Below are positions 46,542 through 58,137 of a stretch of DNA of 64,000 nt, one piece after another. The notes beneath the pieces were generated by a model that was not told the DNA's origin, made no database searches, and was given only the letters and a program-made list of their open reading frames with translations. Source of the stretch: Halichondria panicea (lineage: Eukaryota > Porifera > Demospongiae > Suberitida > Halichondriidae); the NCBI RefSeq assembly GCF_963675165.1, contig NC_087377.1, positions 9,627,122 through 9,691,121 of the forward strand, in the 5' to 3' direction. A program made the translations under genes and the position numbers. Position 1 is the stretch's first letter. Each line of letters begins with the position of its first letter.

Positions 46542-49296
46542 GTGGCTTGCATGCATGCAATGATGAATGATTCATGTCCTCTCTATGATGGCAGTTATAG
46601 CCAAGACTCTCTCCTTATTGTGTCACCAGGGACAAGCAGTAAGCAAGACTCACAAACTAGCATCAGGGGTGCATGCACTCCTGCTAGCATAGCTAACAAC
46701 AAGCAAGACTCTCTCCTCATTGTGTCTCCAGAACTCGAAACAAGCATAGTGCAAGACTCTCTCCTCATTGTGTCTCCAGAACTAGAACAAATCCACAACA
46801 CAGTGTTACCATCATCATTGATGGCATGGATCAGCACAAGACCAATCTTCCTCGCCTCGCAAAGATCCCAAAGTCTGTGCAGGGATTGCTTCCTCTCAGA
46901 ACACACGTCACTGGAGTGCTAGTACACACCCGGGCACCTCATGGAAAGTTAGCTCACGTCTACATTGACATGCTGCAATTCCCTCATGACTGCAACGTTA
47001 CGATTCATGTGCTGCTCAAATCCTTGATTGCTCTAGATCATCTCCCACCAGTTCTCAACATCCAACTGGACAATACAGCAAAAGAAAACAAAAACAAGTT
47101 CTTCCTGGGGTTTTGCGCATTGTTGGTAGAACGAAAGATATTCACTAAGGTATCATTATAGTAATTATTACATAGCAACTGCATGCACTGCCCTGCCCTA
47201 ATGACTATAATTATAATCATTCATGCACACATTGTCAATGCATGGTTGCCCATGCATGCATGCATATGACACTGTATACATTGTGCTATAATAGGTGCGG
47301 GTAAACTTCCTACCTGTTGGTCATACTCATGAGGACATTGACCAGCTTTTCTCAAGGATATCTAAGCAGCTCACTCTAAAAGGAGCTGAATCTTTACCAG
47401 GTAATAATTATGCATTCATAATTATACATGTAGTATGTAGGTATTATGCATGGTGGTCAATTATAATTATAGCTATAATTATACTTCCTATAAATTTATT
47501 AAGGTTGGTTTTGAATTGATTGTGACATTACATAATTATTGTTGCATGTATAATTGTACAGATCTCCAAAAGCAGATTACACAGTCAAGCACACCTACCC
47601 CAACGGTTGAGGTACTCAATACTATTTCTGATGTGAGGTCGTGGCTGGAACCTTGTATTGACGGACTAAATGGTCACTCTCTTCCACATTGCTTCAAATT
47701 CTTTTTAGAAGATGGGAAAGCTGTGATGTATTTCCGGCATTGGAGCAGTGATGCTTGGTGCAATGCTGATGTAGCAGTGAAACTACTTCTGGCAAGTCCG
47801 CATGTAATAACGTTTTTTTTGTCAGTGATCATAATAAATACCGTACAAGCACATGCATACTACATTATGTATGGCAACACACTTTGTGTTAGGGTGTATG
47901 CAGTTGTTATAATAATTAATAGCAGTTTTTTACAGACGCTGAAGTTCGAACCATAAGTATATTCTACAGCTCTCTAGGCCCTGATAATACACCCATTCGA
48001 TTCTTGAATTCTTTAAAAAATTAATGTGCCTATTATGTTCATAAAAATTTGGATTTTGCACTATTATAGCGTAACATTTTTGAGGGTTAAATTTTTGCTG
48101 ATTCGTGCATTTTACTGTAACAAAAATGGACAATGTATTTATCGACCTACACCTCTTAGGCTATAAATTAAGCTCATGCATTCGTATAGATCAAATTACA
48201 CGCTTTTAACTTTACATGCAAAATGTTTACTGTGCAGGAGATTCCATGTGGCATTCCAAATAGAGTTCACCTGTCTGACAACAAGATAGACCTGCCACGT
48301 CTACACATAGATATTCCAAAGTTTTATTCTTGGATCTCTGATGATGCTCGTATTTGGTGGGAGCAATTTGATATGGACGCTGTCTACTCTGATGATGAAT
48401 TTGGAATTACCCCCTGGCCCTTGCTACATCTCCAAGAAGGTGAGCAAACTCTCATTTCAATCAGAATTATATACGTAACACCATAATATACTTTACATTA
48501 CGTATATCACTTATATTCTAATAATTATTACACAGTTCGTCAACTGGCCCAACTCCCAGCCTCAGGATCAGCAGATATGAGCTGTGATGCGCCTCAGAAT
48601 ACCCAGCTTCAAGCTCTATTTGCTGCAGAGAATGAAGAGTGCAATGTAAGCAATAATTATACGACAGTTCAGCACACCTATTGCACTTTCCCTAAATTTA
48701 TAATAACCTAAATTTAGGTCACTTTGCATAATTCTTCAACTTAGGTATATACGTAATGCATATAAGTATATACACACAATTCCCTAAATTTAGGTCAATG
48801 TGTGCATGCACACACACAAATTATACCATCCCTAAATTTAGGTCACTGAGTAGGCTTCCTAAATTTAGGTTGCTTTGTTCACATGGTATCTACCTTCAAA
48901 TTCAATGTCATACAGGTGTACACTGGCGCCTACCGAAAGCAATCACGGACAGACGTTAGGGAGGTGCAGGATTTAGCAGGTCTCAAGATTGATCAGTTGC
49001 TGGCAGTCAGAAGCTGTCCAAGCAGTAACATCGAGCCATGGATTGCTCAACTTCGATCGATCTCAGATTCAGAGGTAGGAGTTGTCTGGATGGAAGGGAA
49101 GTACAACAGCAAATGGAAAGTGGCAAGAAGACAGGATCCAGAAAACAAGAGGAAGCGAATTGAGTGGGAAGATTCAGTCACGAAATCCTCAATACTCTTG
49201 TACGATTTCCAGTTGACGTCCACCGGTCATCTACGTAAAAAGACAATAGAACATTTAAAGAGTGTATACCAAGAGCTAAAGCAAAGTAACACCTAA
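46542..49296 (+). CDS. DUF7869-like RNase-H-fold protein, multi-exon
   Basis: Core exons splice in phase: about 46,804-47,149, 47,295-47,400, 47,562-47,803, 48,238-48,439, 48,536-48,645 and 48,916-49,296 (TAA... stop at 49,294-49,296). The core motifs are TIIIDGMDQHKTNLPR, NIQLDNTAKENKNKF and NFLPVGHTHEDIDQLFSRI. They match the DUF7869 family as I know it, found in many transposon-rich invertebrate and protist genomes and thought to be transposase-like. The acidic residues in these three motifs could form a DDE-type site (inference). Upstream, 46,542-46,803 reads in another frame with three QDSLLIVSP repeats. I could not connect it in phase, so the N-terminus is unresolved and the protein may be 5'-truncated. 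The C-terminal exon is basic. Confidence 0.65.
48691..48870. repeat. CCTAAATTTAGG palindrome cluster in an intron
   Basis: Four full palindromes CCTAAATTTAGG (about 48,707, 48,783, 48,831, 48,858) and one half-site (48,691) in 180 bp, most followed by TCA(C/A)T. They lie in the last intron of the DUF7869-like gene. Confidence 0.85.
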
Positions 49297-51554
49297 TGTT
49301 GTGTATATTTCATTCTGTTTATCGTGATACAAAATATATCTCTGTTAGCTTCTCCAAATCTAGTATGCTAAACAGAGTCAATAAAAACAAGTTAACACAA
49401 CCATGGAATACAACAATAACATAACAATGCAGATAAGATTTACAAATAGACAAAAAATCAAACAATTTTTGTTTCACTTAACTAATAAAACAGTGAATTC
49501 TATTCTGATCCTGCAAAAGAGAAAGGGAACTTTTAACAGTGAATGTGTTACTTGCAAAACATGTCATTTACTGATTGGCGTGCATGTGAGTTATTCACAT
49601 GCATAATATAGCTGACGGTTCGAACCGTCAAGTGAATTGGTAGTGACAAATTGCAATTATTATAACTTTTTCTCCTGACAACAAATGCTGCATGCATGGT
49701 GATCTGCCACACAGGTCTAAGTAGTGCAAGGATTCCATGCAAAGGTCCTCATTTTATTAACCTGAGGCTATACATAATTATATAAAGCATACACCAGATT
49801 GCAAAATTGCAATAATTATAGTCACACTATAACAATGTATCTCTGATTGGCTGCTTCCATAACTTGGCCCTTGGTCAAAAACATTCACTAAGTATCATGC
49901 ACAGCATGCAGACACACTAAGTTTGCACCCATATATAAACTATCCATATCAAGACTTTCATGCTGAGTGTTTGTTCATTTTAAGAGGATGTACAAAAGGT
50001 ATCACTATATGGGGGGGGGGGGGGGGGAGTTTGGCTTTTCACCTCTCATTCTATCAGACTCAATGAAAGCACCACGGGTGGTGATGCCTCGGTGGAAGCT
50101 TTTTCGACATATAAAGCTATAAAACAATGATTGTTGCTTAAAAGGACGTTATACAGTTACTGTACAGCTATAGTTTAATTTTCAAACTTATAATAATAAT
50201 TATAATAGGGGCCATGCAAAAAGTAAAGCCGACAGCCTTCAATTTTGCCAATATTCATGCAGATCAGATGCGATACTTACATTATGTAAGATGACTCCTA
50301 CTGGACTACATGTACACAAGTTGCATGAATGATACCTTATTTCATCGTGCCATAGTGATACAATTCAATTAAACTTGTTTTAAATGAACTGTATAGACAG
50401 AACAGGAACCAACTATACCATTTTTGGAGTCCTAAACATAATATTATTATTGTGGTGGCACTGCATGTAAACACATACAACTTCAACTACTGTAAACACA
50501 ACATAATGCGTACTAATTACAACGCCACTAACAATTTATTATGATTTTCCAGTGGCACACAAAAACTATAAAATTCCAGTTTGGCGTTTATAATTATTAC
50601 AGTGACGCTTAGCAATAGAACGTATAGAATACTAGTTGCTGCATGGTTATTATAGATCAGTCGTACATGCATGTGACCTCGATTTAAGGCTGGGTTATAA
50701 TTTCACCTACATCAGCAAATAATAATTTATACTTTTCTTGGCGCTCAATTAGTGTTTGCGATTATACGCCCAGTCCCCTAATAATCTTAAACTTCTTGCA
50801 GAAAAGCTAGGGTGGGCGTATTTATTATTTATGTGTTTTAACACTTAGATTGGTTATTATTTAGTTACCATAGTTTGTGTTAGGAATGTTTATGTAATCA
50901 TCTCTGTTGAGTTTCCTGGAGCAGAGCCTCTCTTAGTAGTCTTTTGTTTTGTACTATAGTTCTTTGTTGTAAAGAGGCCCTGCGCGTCTCTGTGCACTAT
51001 ACCCTGCATGCATGTTCAGTTCTGTCAGTGTCTTTCTGTGATCTCTATTGTATTCTGAAACTCTGTCTAGTTTAACTTGCTCGTCGCTTACTAGCTATAG
51101 CTCAAACTGCTGTGCATCAGATCTCTTGCCAATAGTATTTCTCGAGGGTACAATGTGTGCTTAATTATCATGTTTGTGGTTTTATTGCATCTGGTATGGT
51201 TGGTTTTAATTAACAAGAAATGAGATTTACAGGAAGTGGTGTCACTTTAAAATAAGGATAGCTTTCCATCAGTGACAAACCAGAAACATGAATTTCATTA
51301 ACAGTGGGCCTCAATGCTAGGAAACTTAAAAAGCAAGAAGTTTGGCCAGTTGCTAGTGTTTTTTGCTACACAGGTGAGCCTCAATTCCAGGCCTATAATA
51401 CTATAAAGTAGATCCAATTATAGCCAGAACAATTATATTTTAGCTGCATGTGTTGTATTTATATTATAGCTATAGCACTGTAGTTGAGTTTGTGCCATTC
51501 AGTGCCTCCCCTCATTCTTATCTCATGTCCACAGGTTGTTTCTATACTAATGAC
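49297..51554. other. Intergenic
   Basis: No gene. It holds a 20-bp palindrome with arms TTGACGGTTC (49,613-49,632), a G-run at 50,012-50,028 and a truncated end of the 560-bp repeat at 50,061-50,110 (GAAAGCACCACGGGTGGTGA). Solo GACCTCGATTTAAGGC (50,678) and GTGAGCCTCAATTCCAGGCC (51,373) pieces recall the TAGCCTCG family. Confidence 0.55.
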
Positions 51555-51647
51555 ATGAGGCTGTTAATAGGTGCCATAATAATATGTCTGCTTGTAACGC
51601 TCCAGACAGCCATCTCCCAAGACGTACGTTGCAGCCACTGTATACTA

Positions 51648-51934
51648 CAACCTCGATTATCCGGCCCTCCATTATCTGGAACCTTGATTATCTGGCTTGA
51701 CAATATTTTTTTTTTAATGGGCGTGTCCCTTAAATGCGCGCATGCGCATTGCAGCTGTTACCATGGAGATAGGCCTGCTTATCTTTTGCGCATGCGCAGA
51801 CAACCATGCGGCACTGCTGTTTATCAATTAAGTGGGTGGATCAAGACGTGGTTTATCTAATTCGATTATCCGGCATATTCAGTTATCCGGCCTGCCTCTG
51901 GAACCAAGGTGTCTGGATAATCGAGATTTTACTG
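51648..51934. mobile_element. pogo/Tigger-like MITE (TA duplication)
   Basis: The right end is the complement of CAGTAAAATCTCGATTATCC and the left end CAACCTCGATTATCCGG is slightly eroded. TA lies on both sides (51,646-51,647; 51,935-51,936). It sits just downstream of the signal-peptide exon. Confidence 0.75.
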
Positions 51935-52489
51935 TATTGAGCTATAAGGCCACACCAAATTAATCTTATGTTACATATAACAATTATTTTAGTAGTCATG
52001 ATCAGAGTTCAAATAGGCCACGTGATCTATCAAAACGCAGTGAGGTAGTGACTTGTTATGGTGTTGTGTGATTCTGTTAGTGGGTTTAATTACAGGAAGA
52101 TACATCACACACTGCCCCTAATCCAGGTCACTGTGAGTAGTAAGCATAATAATTATAGTAAAACGACCACTAATTACGTTTGCGCAAACATTACCGGATA
52201 GGAAGCTACCTAGGAACATCCACAAACATGCACAACACCTCAGAATTAGCCCTTTGTTTACTACAGCTAAATCGCTTCTGACCCAATCTGAACCACCTGG
52301 ATTAATTGGCTAATCCGGATTACAACCCGGTTTACACGAATGCGGATATATTTAATCTGAATTTCAACTTGGATTAAAGGCCTCGTGTAAATCCGGTGTC
52401 TGTTCCCCACCTTGCTGACACCCTTAACCTCCGCAAGCATCTTGTTCGTCAAAGAATGTCTATGGCCCAGTCCATACTCTTAGCCTGAG

Positions 52490-53115
52490 ACCTGTGTTGT
52501 CAACCCAGGGTTTAATAGTAATACTTACTATTCAGGTCTTCGTCTGTCTATCCTTGCGGATCTCAGATTCGGTCTCAATTTCCAAAACCACCTCTTGAGG
52601 TCTGTGGTCTCACAACATTAAAGGTAGAACCTCCTGACTTTTTTGCCAATCTAACGGCTGATGTCCACCCAATCGCCACCAAGTCACGAAAGTAAAGTTA
52701 AAAGTGCAACGTCTACTTGGTGAAAGAATTATCAAATCTAGCAAACCTCCCTGGAGGGCTCAAGTTGTGGTTACCCACAATGAAAATCACAAGAACTATA
52801 AGAGAATAGTTATGGACTACTCGCAAACTATATCATTTCACTCTTCTGTATGCTTTTCCCTTACCCTAAATTGACGACACTGTCTATTCTATAGCCCAAT
52901 ATCGTGGTTTTTAGCACCATCGATCTACGCAGTGCATAGCAGTAGGTCGGTATTAAGGAAAATGACAAACCTTGCACGGCCTTCCAAGCTGGTGATGCAT
53001 TGTATTAGTTCACACATATCATCAAGTACCCTTTGGGGTAACGAACGGAGTGGAATGTTTTCAGAGAATCGTGGCTGATGAAAGTGAAACGCCTACCTTT
53101 ACAATCGTAGCCATA
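52490..53115 (+). pseudogene. Ty3/Gypsy-type pol fragment (protease-RT linker and RT start), broken
   Basis: Scattered frames read as a Ty3/Gypsy-type polyprotein: LERIIKSSKPPWRAQVV-like text, VTHNENHKNYKRIVMDY (RT start), and downstream PFGV-type sequence (about 53,030-53,060). Several frameshifts and stops are present and both LTRs are absent. The fragment lies in an intron of the receptor locus at 51.6-55.0 kb. Confidence 0.65.
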
Positions 53116-53271
53116 ATTATGTGGAAAGACTCAAGAAGAGTACTACGAAAATATATATAGTGCACATGCGCTTTAAATTACCCGGTAATTGTACTACATG
53201 TGTTGTAATTTCCACTGCCGTTTTACGCAAGAGTCCATAATAAAAGAAAGATTGAATGAAGCATTACCTTA

Positions 53272-53440
53272 TACCGTATAGCAGGTATATTTCGAATGTA
53301 TATTATTAAACTGTCTCGGATGACTGTTAGAAAGGTTTTTTAATTTTTGCATGCATGCATATGCTAGTAAATTTAAATTTTCGCAGTAGATACTCAATCA
53401 GCGAAAACCACAAACATTTATACCCTCGAAATATATGGTA
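53272..53440. mobile_element. TACCGTATAGC MITE relic
   Basis: The left end TACCGTATAGCAGGTATATTTCGA and the right end (complement of TACCATATATTTCGAGGG) form imperfect inverted repeats. Related to 23,131 and 30,474. Confidence 0.6.
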
Positions 53441-54363
53441 ACTGACCAATCCAAGTGCCTGTGGAGCCGCCACTTGCCTCGAGGCAGGGGCGCTTAGCAA
53501 TAGTGTTATTGCCAAATTATCCTTTGATCACGTTGTTCAGACAGCAAGTCACGTTACTTTCCTGTTGCACAGCGTTCGATACTCTCTCTCTCTCTCTTTT
53601 ATTATGGATCTTGCTTATTATTGCAACGCTGCTTAATGGAAGTTTTAGCATTCACAATGACTAATTATAAAGGGGATTGAATGTGTGCATGCATATCGGA
53701 GTGTCACATAATAATCACATGACAGGTAAGGATACATACAATGACTGGAAGTACACTGTGGAGTACTCGGAATTTTCATTAGGGCTGGTGACTCCCATCG
53801 TGACCTTTGATCCGTACCTGAACCTTACGGGTCTGACAGGGGATGCTCTGTACGAGCTAGACATTGTGGCTAGGGGATTGAATGTCTCAGGAGACCGTCG
53901 GCTGTCAGTACCTCTCGTGTTCAGTACAAAGACAGAGGGTGAGTGCATGGGTGAAGCACAGTGCAATGTATGGTAGCGAAGTCGATTTTATTGTTCTATC
54001 TTCCCTCCAGCCAACCTTCAGTTTGTGGTGGCTACACAGTCTGGTGTCATAACAACGAACCTCGGCAACAACAATGCACCTCGCTGTGTAGACACAAGCA
54101 GTATTGGCTCCATTGGTGTGATATATAACTCTCACACTGACACGCCTACTGGGTCACTGACAGGAGCGTGGGAAATATCTTCTCTCAGATTGTAGGTGGC
54201 ACGGTTACCATGTCATCCTATTTTGCCTCCAACGCGTTTGCCCTGCGGCTTGACTGAGTCACTAGGAGACTATTCTGGGTACAGGACGGGACAGAAGTAA
54301 GTAACTAGTTTATATAATTATGACTCATCGACACCCCCACCCCCCAGATTGATGCTTCAGTCA

Positions 54364-54918
54364 TTATGCCTCGGTGCGCATGCGCAAGCGAGGTATACGG
54401 TAGTGTGTTTGTGTGTCTGTCTGTCTGTGTAGACTGCTACAGCTGCTCAAGGATGAATCAAGTGCAAGTAAGAGTTTCTATAGGCTTCTAGTCATGTTTA
54501 CTTGGATTTTAATTCGTGGATTTGCAAAATAATGCTTCGTTCTCGAGTTATGCCTAGTTTTGCTTACTTGGAATGCCATTGCAGCCTTTTCAGAAGAGCA
54601 CGTAGCCAAACTTGTTTACCGAGTGTTACTACTCTACTTAGTAGTTAGCTCTGCACTAGAACGCTAGCTATTGGTAGCTGCAAGAGTGAGGAAGAGAGCT
54701 GCAAGGCTCTGTTGATGGCAGCCATTAATTTTAGACTTGAACTTTTGGTATCGATCGTTTTTAACAACAATCATGGTCGATCATTACCCACTCTTTAAGT
54801 CTGCATGGCAGCAAAATGCAAAAATGTTCATCAGTATAAAAGCTATTAGTAGCTTCATGTTATGTATATATAGCTTTGGCATCTCCACCGAGGCATCAGC
54901 ACCTGTGGTGCTTTCATT
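54364..54918 (+). repeat. 560-bp dispersed repeat, copy 3
   Basis: A complete copy from TTATGCCTCGGTGCGCATGC to CACCGAGGCATCAGCACCTG..GTGCTTTCATT. The ends contain GCCTCGGTG and its complement CACCGAGGC, a possible short inverted terminus. It lies between two YWTD-like exons. Confidence 0.9.
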
Positions 54919-55025
54919 TCTTTATTTAGTATGGCGTCAGTTGAGGGTGAGAAGATCGGGAATGCGGAAGTGTTCCAAACATTCCCCACTGGAATCGATA
55001 CCATAGCGATTGACGCTACTAATGG

Positions 55026-55618
55026 GTGAGCAGACATGCATGACTGCATGGCTCTATGTGTGTAGTATACTGTGTTACGCTTCGTGTGTAGCTATAATAA
55101 TTATGTTATGCTATGTTTTGTTGATATTACCATCCAGTTTTGTGTGTAGTTGTATATTATTATTAACTCTGCTATAATATTTATGATTACCTTCAAGTTG
55201 TACGTGTTGTCACAGTCCTAATGCAATTTCTGACAATAAGCTCATGTAGAGTGTGTTAATTGTGTACTTTAGCTCGTGATGCTACTAAATTTGTCCATCT
55301 ATTGTGCTGTTTGTTAGTTTAATGTATATAAGTGATGCCATGCATTTATTACGTGTTGGTATACATGTACTGGGTATATGTAACCGAGTGATCCAAATTA
55401 AATTACCGGTAGTAAGCCTATACTTTAAAATCAGCTTATATACTGAAGCCTACTTTAAAATCAGCTCATATGTAAATAGAACAGTCACAAGAACACAAAA
55501 ACTAATGCTCACAAAAAAAAGTAACACTCAGTCTCTTTACCCTCCACGAGGTCAATCTCGTGACCTCTGTCGTCACTAACCACAAAAATAACAAAAACAC
55601 ACTACACAACTTAACATA
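55026..55618. other. Intergenic, no gene recognised
   Basis: AT-rich sequence between the last recognisable YWTD-like exon and repeat copy 4; the continuation of the receptor locus was not found here. Confidence 0.4.
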
Positions 55619-56166
55619 ATGAAAGCACCACAGGTGCTGATGCCTCGGTGGAGATGCCAAAGCTACATAACATAAAGCTACTAATTATAATAGCTTATTT
55701 TTTATAATTAGCATGCAAACTCAAAGAGTGGGTAATGATCGACCATGATTGTTGTTAAAAACGATCGATGCCAAAAGTTCAAGTCTAAAATTAATGGCGG
55801 CCATCAGCAGAGCCTTGCAGCTCTCTTCTCACTCTTGCAGCTACCAATAGCTAGTGTTCTAGTGCAGAGCTAACTACTAAGTAGAGTAGTAACACTCGGT
55901 AAACAAGTTTGGCTACGTGCTCTTCTGAAAAGGCTGCAATGACATTCCAAGTAAGCAAAACTAGGCATAACTCAAGAACGAAGCATTATTTTGCAAATCC
56001 ACGAATTAAAATCCAAGAAAACATGACTAGAAGACTATAGAAACTCTTACTTGCACTTGATTCATCCTTGAGCAGCTGTAGCAGTCTACACACACATGCA
56101 CACAGACACACAAACACACTACCGTATACCGCACAGGCTCGCTTGCGCATGCGCACTGAGGTATAA
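55619..56166 (-). repeat. 560-bp dispersed repeat, copy 4 (inverted)
   Basis: Reverse-complement copy of 54,364-54,918 (ATGAAAGCACCACAGGTGCT ... GCGCATGCGCACTGAGG), closely similar throughout. The two copies form a large inverted pair about 700 bp apart. Confidence 0.9.
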
Positions 56167-56338
56167 TAACAGTTCAGTTCCAGTCTTTCACAGTATACAT
56201 GCATGTACTGCACTGGTAATAATTACGTATTATGGTATCCTAAAGCCTGAGGTCTGAGGGACACTAGCTGAGATACCAAATGCACATGAGCTAATGATTT
56301 GGATCCCACTTTAGAGCTAGCAACCGTACAAGCATAAT

Positions 56339-56710
56339 TATGCCTCGAGGCGTAGCCGCACGAGGGATACGGTAAAGCTGACTGTGTGCACGAGGGATAC
56401 GGTAAAGCTGACTGTGTGTGTGTGTGTGTGTGTGTGTGTCTGTGTGTCTGTGTGTCTGTTCCAGCTGTAACTGCTCAACGGTTGCAACGCGACGAAAACT
56501 AACAGCTTCTATAGGCTTCTAGCCACGTTCTCTTGGATTTTGATTCGTGGATTAGCAAACTAAAGCTTCTTTCTCGAGTTATGGCTAGTTTGACTCACAT
56601 TGAAGGCTGTTGCAGTCTCTTCAGAATCTTTCATAGCATCATCTGTCCGCACAAACTTTCTATTCAACATATGAGTTAGCCTTGCACTAAAGCGCTAGCT
56701 TTTTGTTAGC
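56339..56710 (+). repeat. Diverged partial copy of the 560-bp repeat
   Basis: It shares TTATGCCTCGAGGCGTAGCC, AACAGCTTCTATAGGCTTCT, GATTCGTGGATTAGCAAACT and a (TG)n tract (56,415-56,440), then diverges. It is an older relative of copies 1-4. Confidence 0.7.
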
Positions 56711-57460
56711 TACAATACTCAGAAAATACCTGTTAAAACAGCTAGCTAGCAGTCCATTTGTGAAATTGATCTCTTTGGACACACCCTTTAATTATTCCTA
56801 TGGATGTAATGCGCATGCGCGCTCATTCCCCAGATCCAGATCCTCCTGGCAGAATCATATTTTTCTTGAGGGCCTGGTAAGCCACAAAACACTACTATAG
56901 ATAACAATATGCATGTACACAAGTCTTTTCTTCTTAAATATTATAATTATACACTGCATGAACTACAGATCCAATTTTCTTCTTTCTTGAGGTCCTGGTA
57001 TTAAAGCCACATAATACAACAATAGATGCATGTAATAAGTCTTTTCTTCTCAGTGACTTTATATAGATAAGCTAACTTTATGAAATAATTATGCACTTCC
57101 GCTTATAATTAATTGAAAACAAAATCTTCTTCTTTGTTGCTTCCTAGATCCTTGAGGTCCTGGTATAAGCAGCCACAAAACACAACAATGATACCATAAT
57201 TATACAATTGCAAGTCAGTTTTAGACAGATTATTTTATACACTTTTTCCTCTTCTATACTTTCTCTTCTATACTTTTGAGCGAAAGCAAATCATGGCGAG
57301 AGGCATTAGCACAGCGCCAGCTTGAACACTAGTTATGTATAGGTAAATTTCATTGCCCTCATGCAGGCCTACATTACGACTGAACCAATATCTGAGTTCA
57401 ATGTGTGCACGAGTAAAGCCGTATATATTAACCCCCGCCATATCATTGTGTATCATGTTG
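56711..57460. other. Intergenic, threefold duplicated segment
   Basis: The phrase TTTCTTGAGG(T/G)CCTGGTA followed by GCCACA and ACAACAATAGATA-like text occurs at about 56,861, 56,982 and 57,145, suggesting a decayed tandem triplication of about 130-165 bp. No gene. Confidence 0.5.
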
Positions 57461-57462
57461 TA

Positions 57463-57995
57463 TCAGAGGAGGGAGGACACGATTAACCTTAGCTCTAATT
57501 AGCTAATTATCACGACCTTTTAATTACATTCTTTGAACGATTCATCTTTTTTTCCTTTATAACCTCTACACATTGGACACAAGAGCTAGAGCCTTTTCTC
57601 CTACTGGAGGTACCCCTATGGCCAAGTTGTCAGGACCTAAAGGTAATAGGACCTATAAGAAGCACCTCAAGTACTCCTATCTCTAAGATCCCCGTGAGAA
57701 GCATCCCAGGCACTCTGATCTTGTCTCTGTGAGAAGCACTCTTGATCCTGGAGACAGGATCCCTATGAGGAGCACCCCAGGCACTCCTGTCTCCAAGATC
57801 CCTGTGAGACCCACCCCAGGCACTCCTGTCTCTGTGATAAAGCTGCAACATGGAATTGTTTAGTTCATGCAGAGTGTGAAGAACATCAATGACACTAACA
57901 GTCGCAGCTTCTAGCACCCCTTTATTTGTATGGTTTAAAAGGTCGCGATAATTAGCTAATTAGAGCTAAGGTTAATCGTGTCCTCCCTCCTCTGG
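57463..57995. mobile_element. YCAGAG-family MITE with internal tandem repeats
   Basis: Inverted ends of about 48 bp (TCAGAGGAGGGAGGACACGA and complement of CCAGAGGAGGGAGGACACGA), with TA on both sides (57,461-57,462; 57,996-57,997). The centre (57,610-57,840) repeats a unit of about 45-50 bp with CCCAGGCACTCCTGTCTC and AGATCCCTGTGAGAAGCA. The right TA is shared with the next element. Confidence 0.8.
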
Positions 57996-58137
57996 TACAG
58001 ACCTTTGCAGAGTTCTTGCAACTGCAGCAACATGCGGTAATTGGTGCCTCACGTGCTGCATATAATTATTGAGGTGTACATCCGGTCACACCCACACACG
58101 TAGTTTACCGCGAAAATGAGAAATTCAAAATTTAATA

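Larger units (their letters stand above)
51555..55025 (+). pseudogene. Decayed receptor locus with FN3 and YWTD-like exons (ROS1-like organisation)
   Basis: Candidate exons: 51,555-51,623 (signal peptide, LLIGAIIICLLVTLQTA, donor GTACGT); 52,096-52,132 (phase 0 to 1); 53,726-53,938 (FN3-like, WKYTVEYSEF ... LYELDIVARGLNVSG); 54,011-54,299 (propeller-like, FVVATQSGVI; later NAFALRLD then RLFWVQDGTE); 54,930-55,025 (FPTGIDTIAIDATNG, the hallmark start of an LDLR class-B/YWTD blade). Exons 1-4 keep phase, but exon 4 has a frame change near 54,170 and a stop in LD*V. Alternating FN3 and YWTD propellers is the layout of ROS1/sevenless-type receptors; no kinase is in the window. Transposons fill the introns. 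Confidence 0.45.

Noticed and set aside
43534-49296. Defined ends of a transposon enclosing the ParB-like/DUF7869-like pair
   Set aside because: No matching inverted ends or target duplication were visible on either side, and one side is masked by the gap.
49613-49632. GGTTCGAACC-containing palindrome as a tRNA T-arm
   Set aside because: No acceptor, D or anticodon arm can be formed around it.
57268-57456. Short minus-strand ORF upstream of the MITE
   Set aside because: 62 codons without motif, next to repeats; expected by chance.
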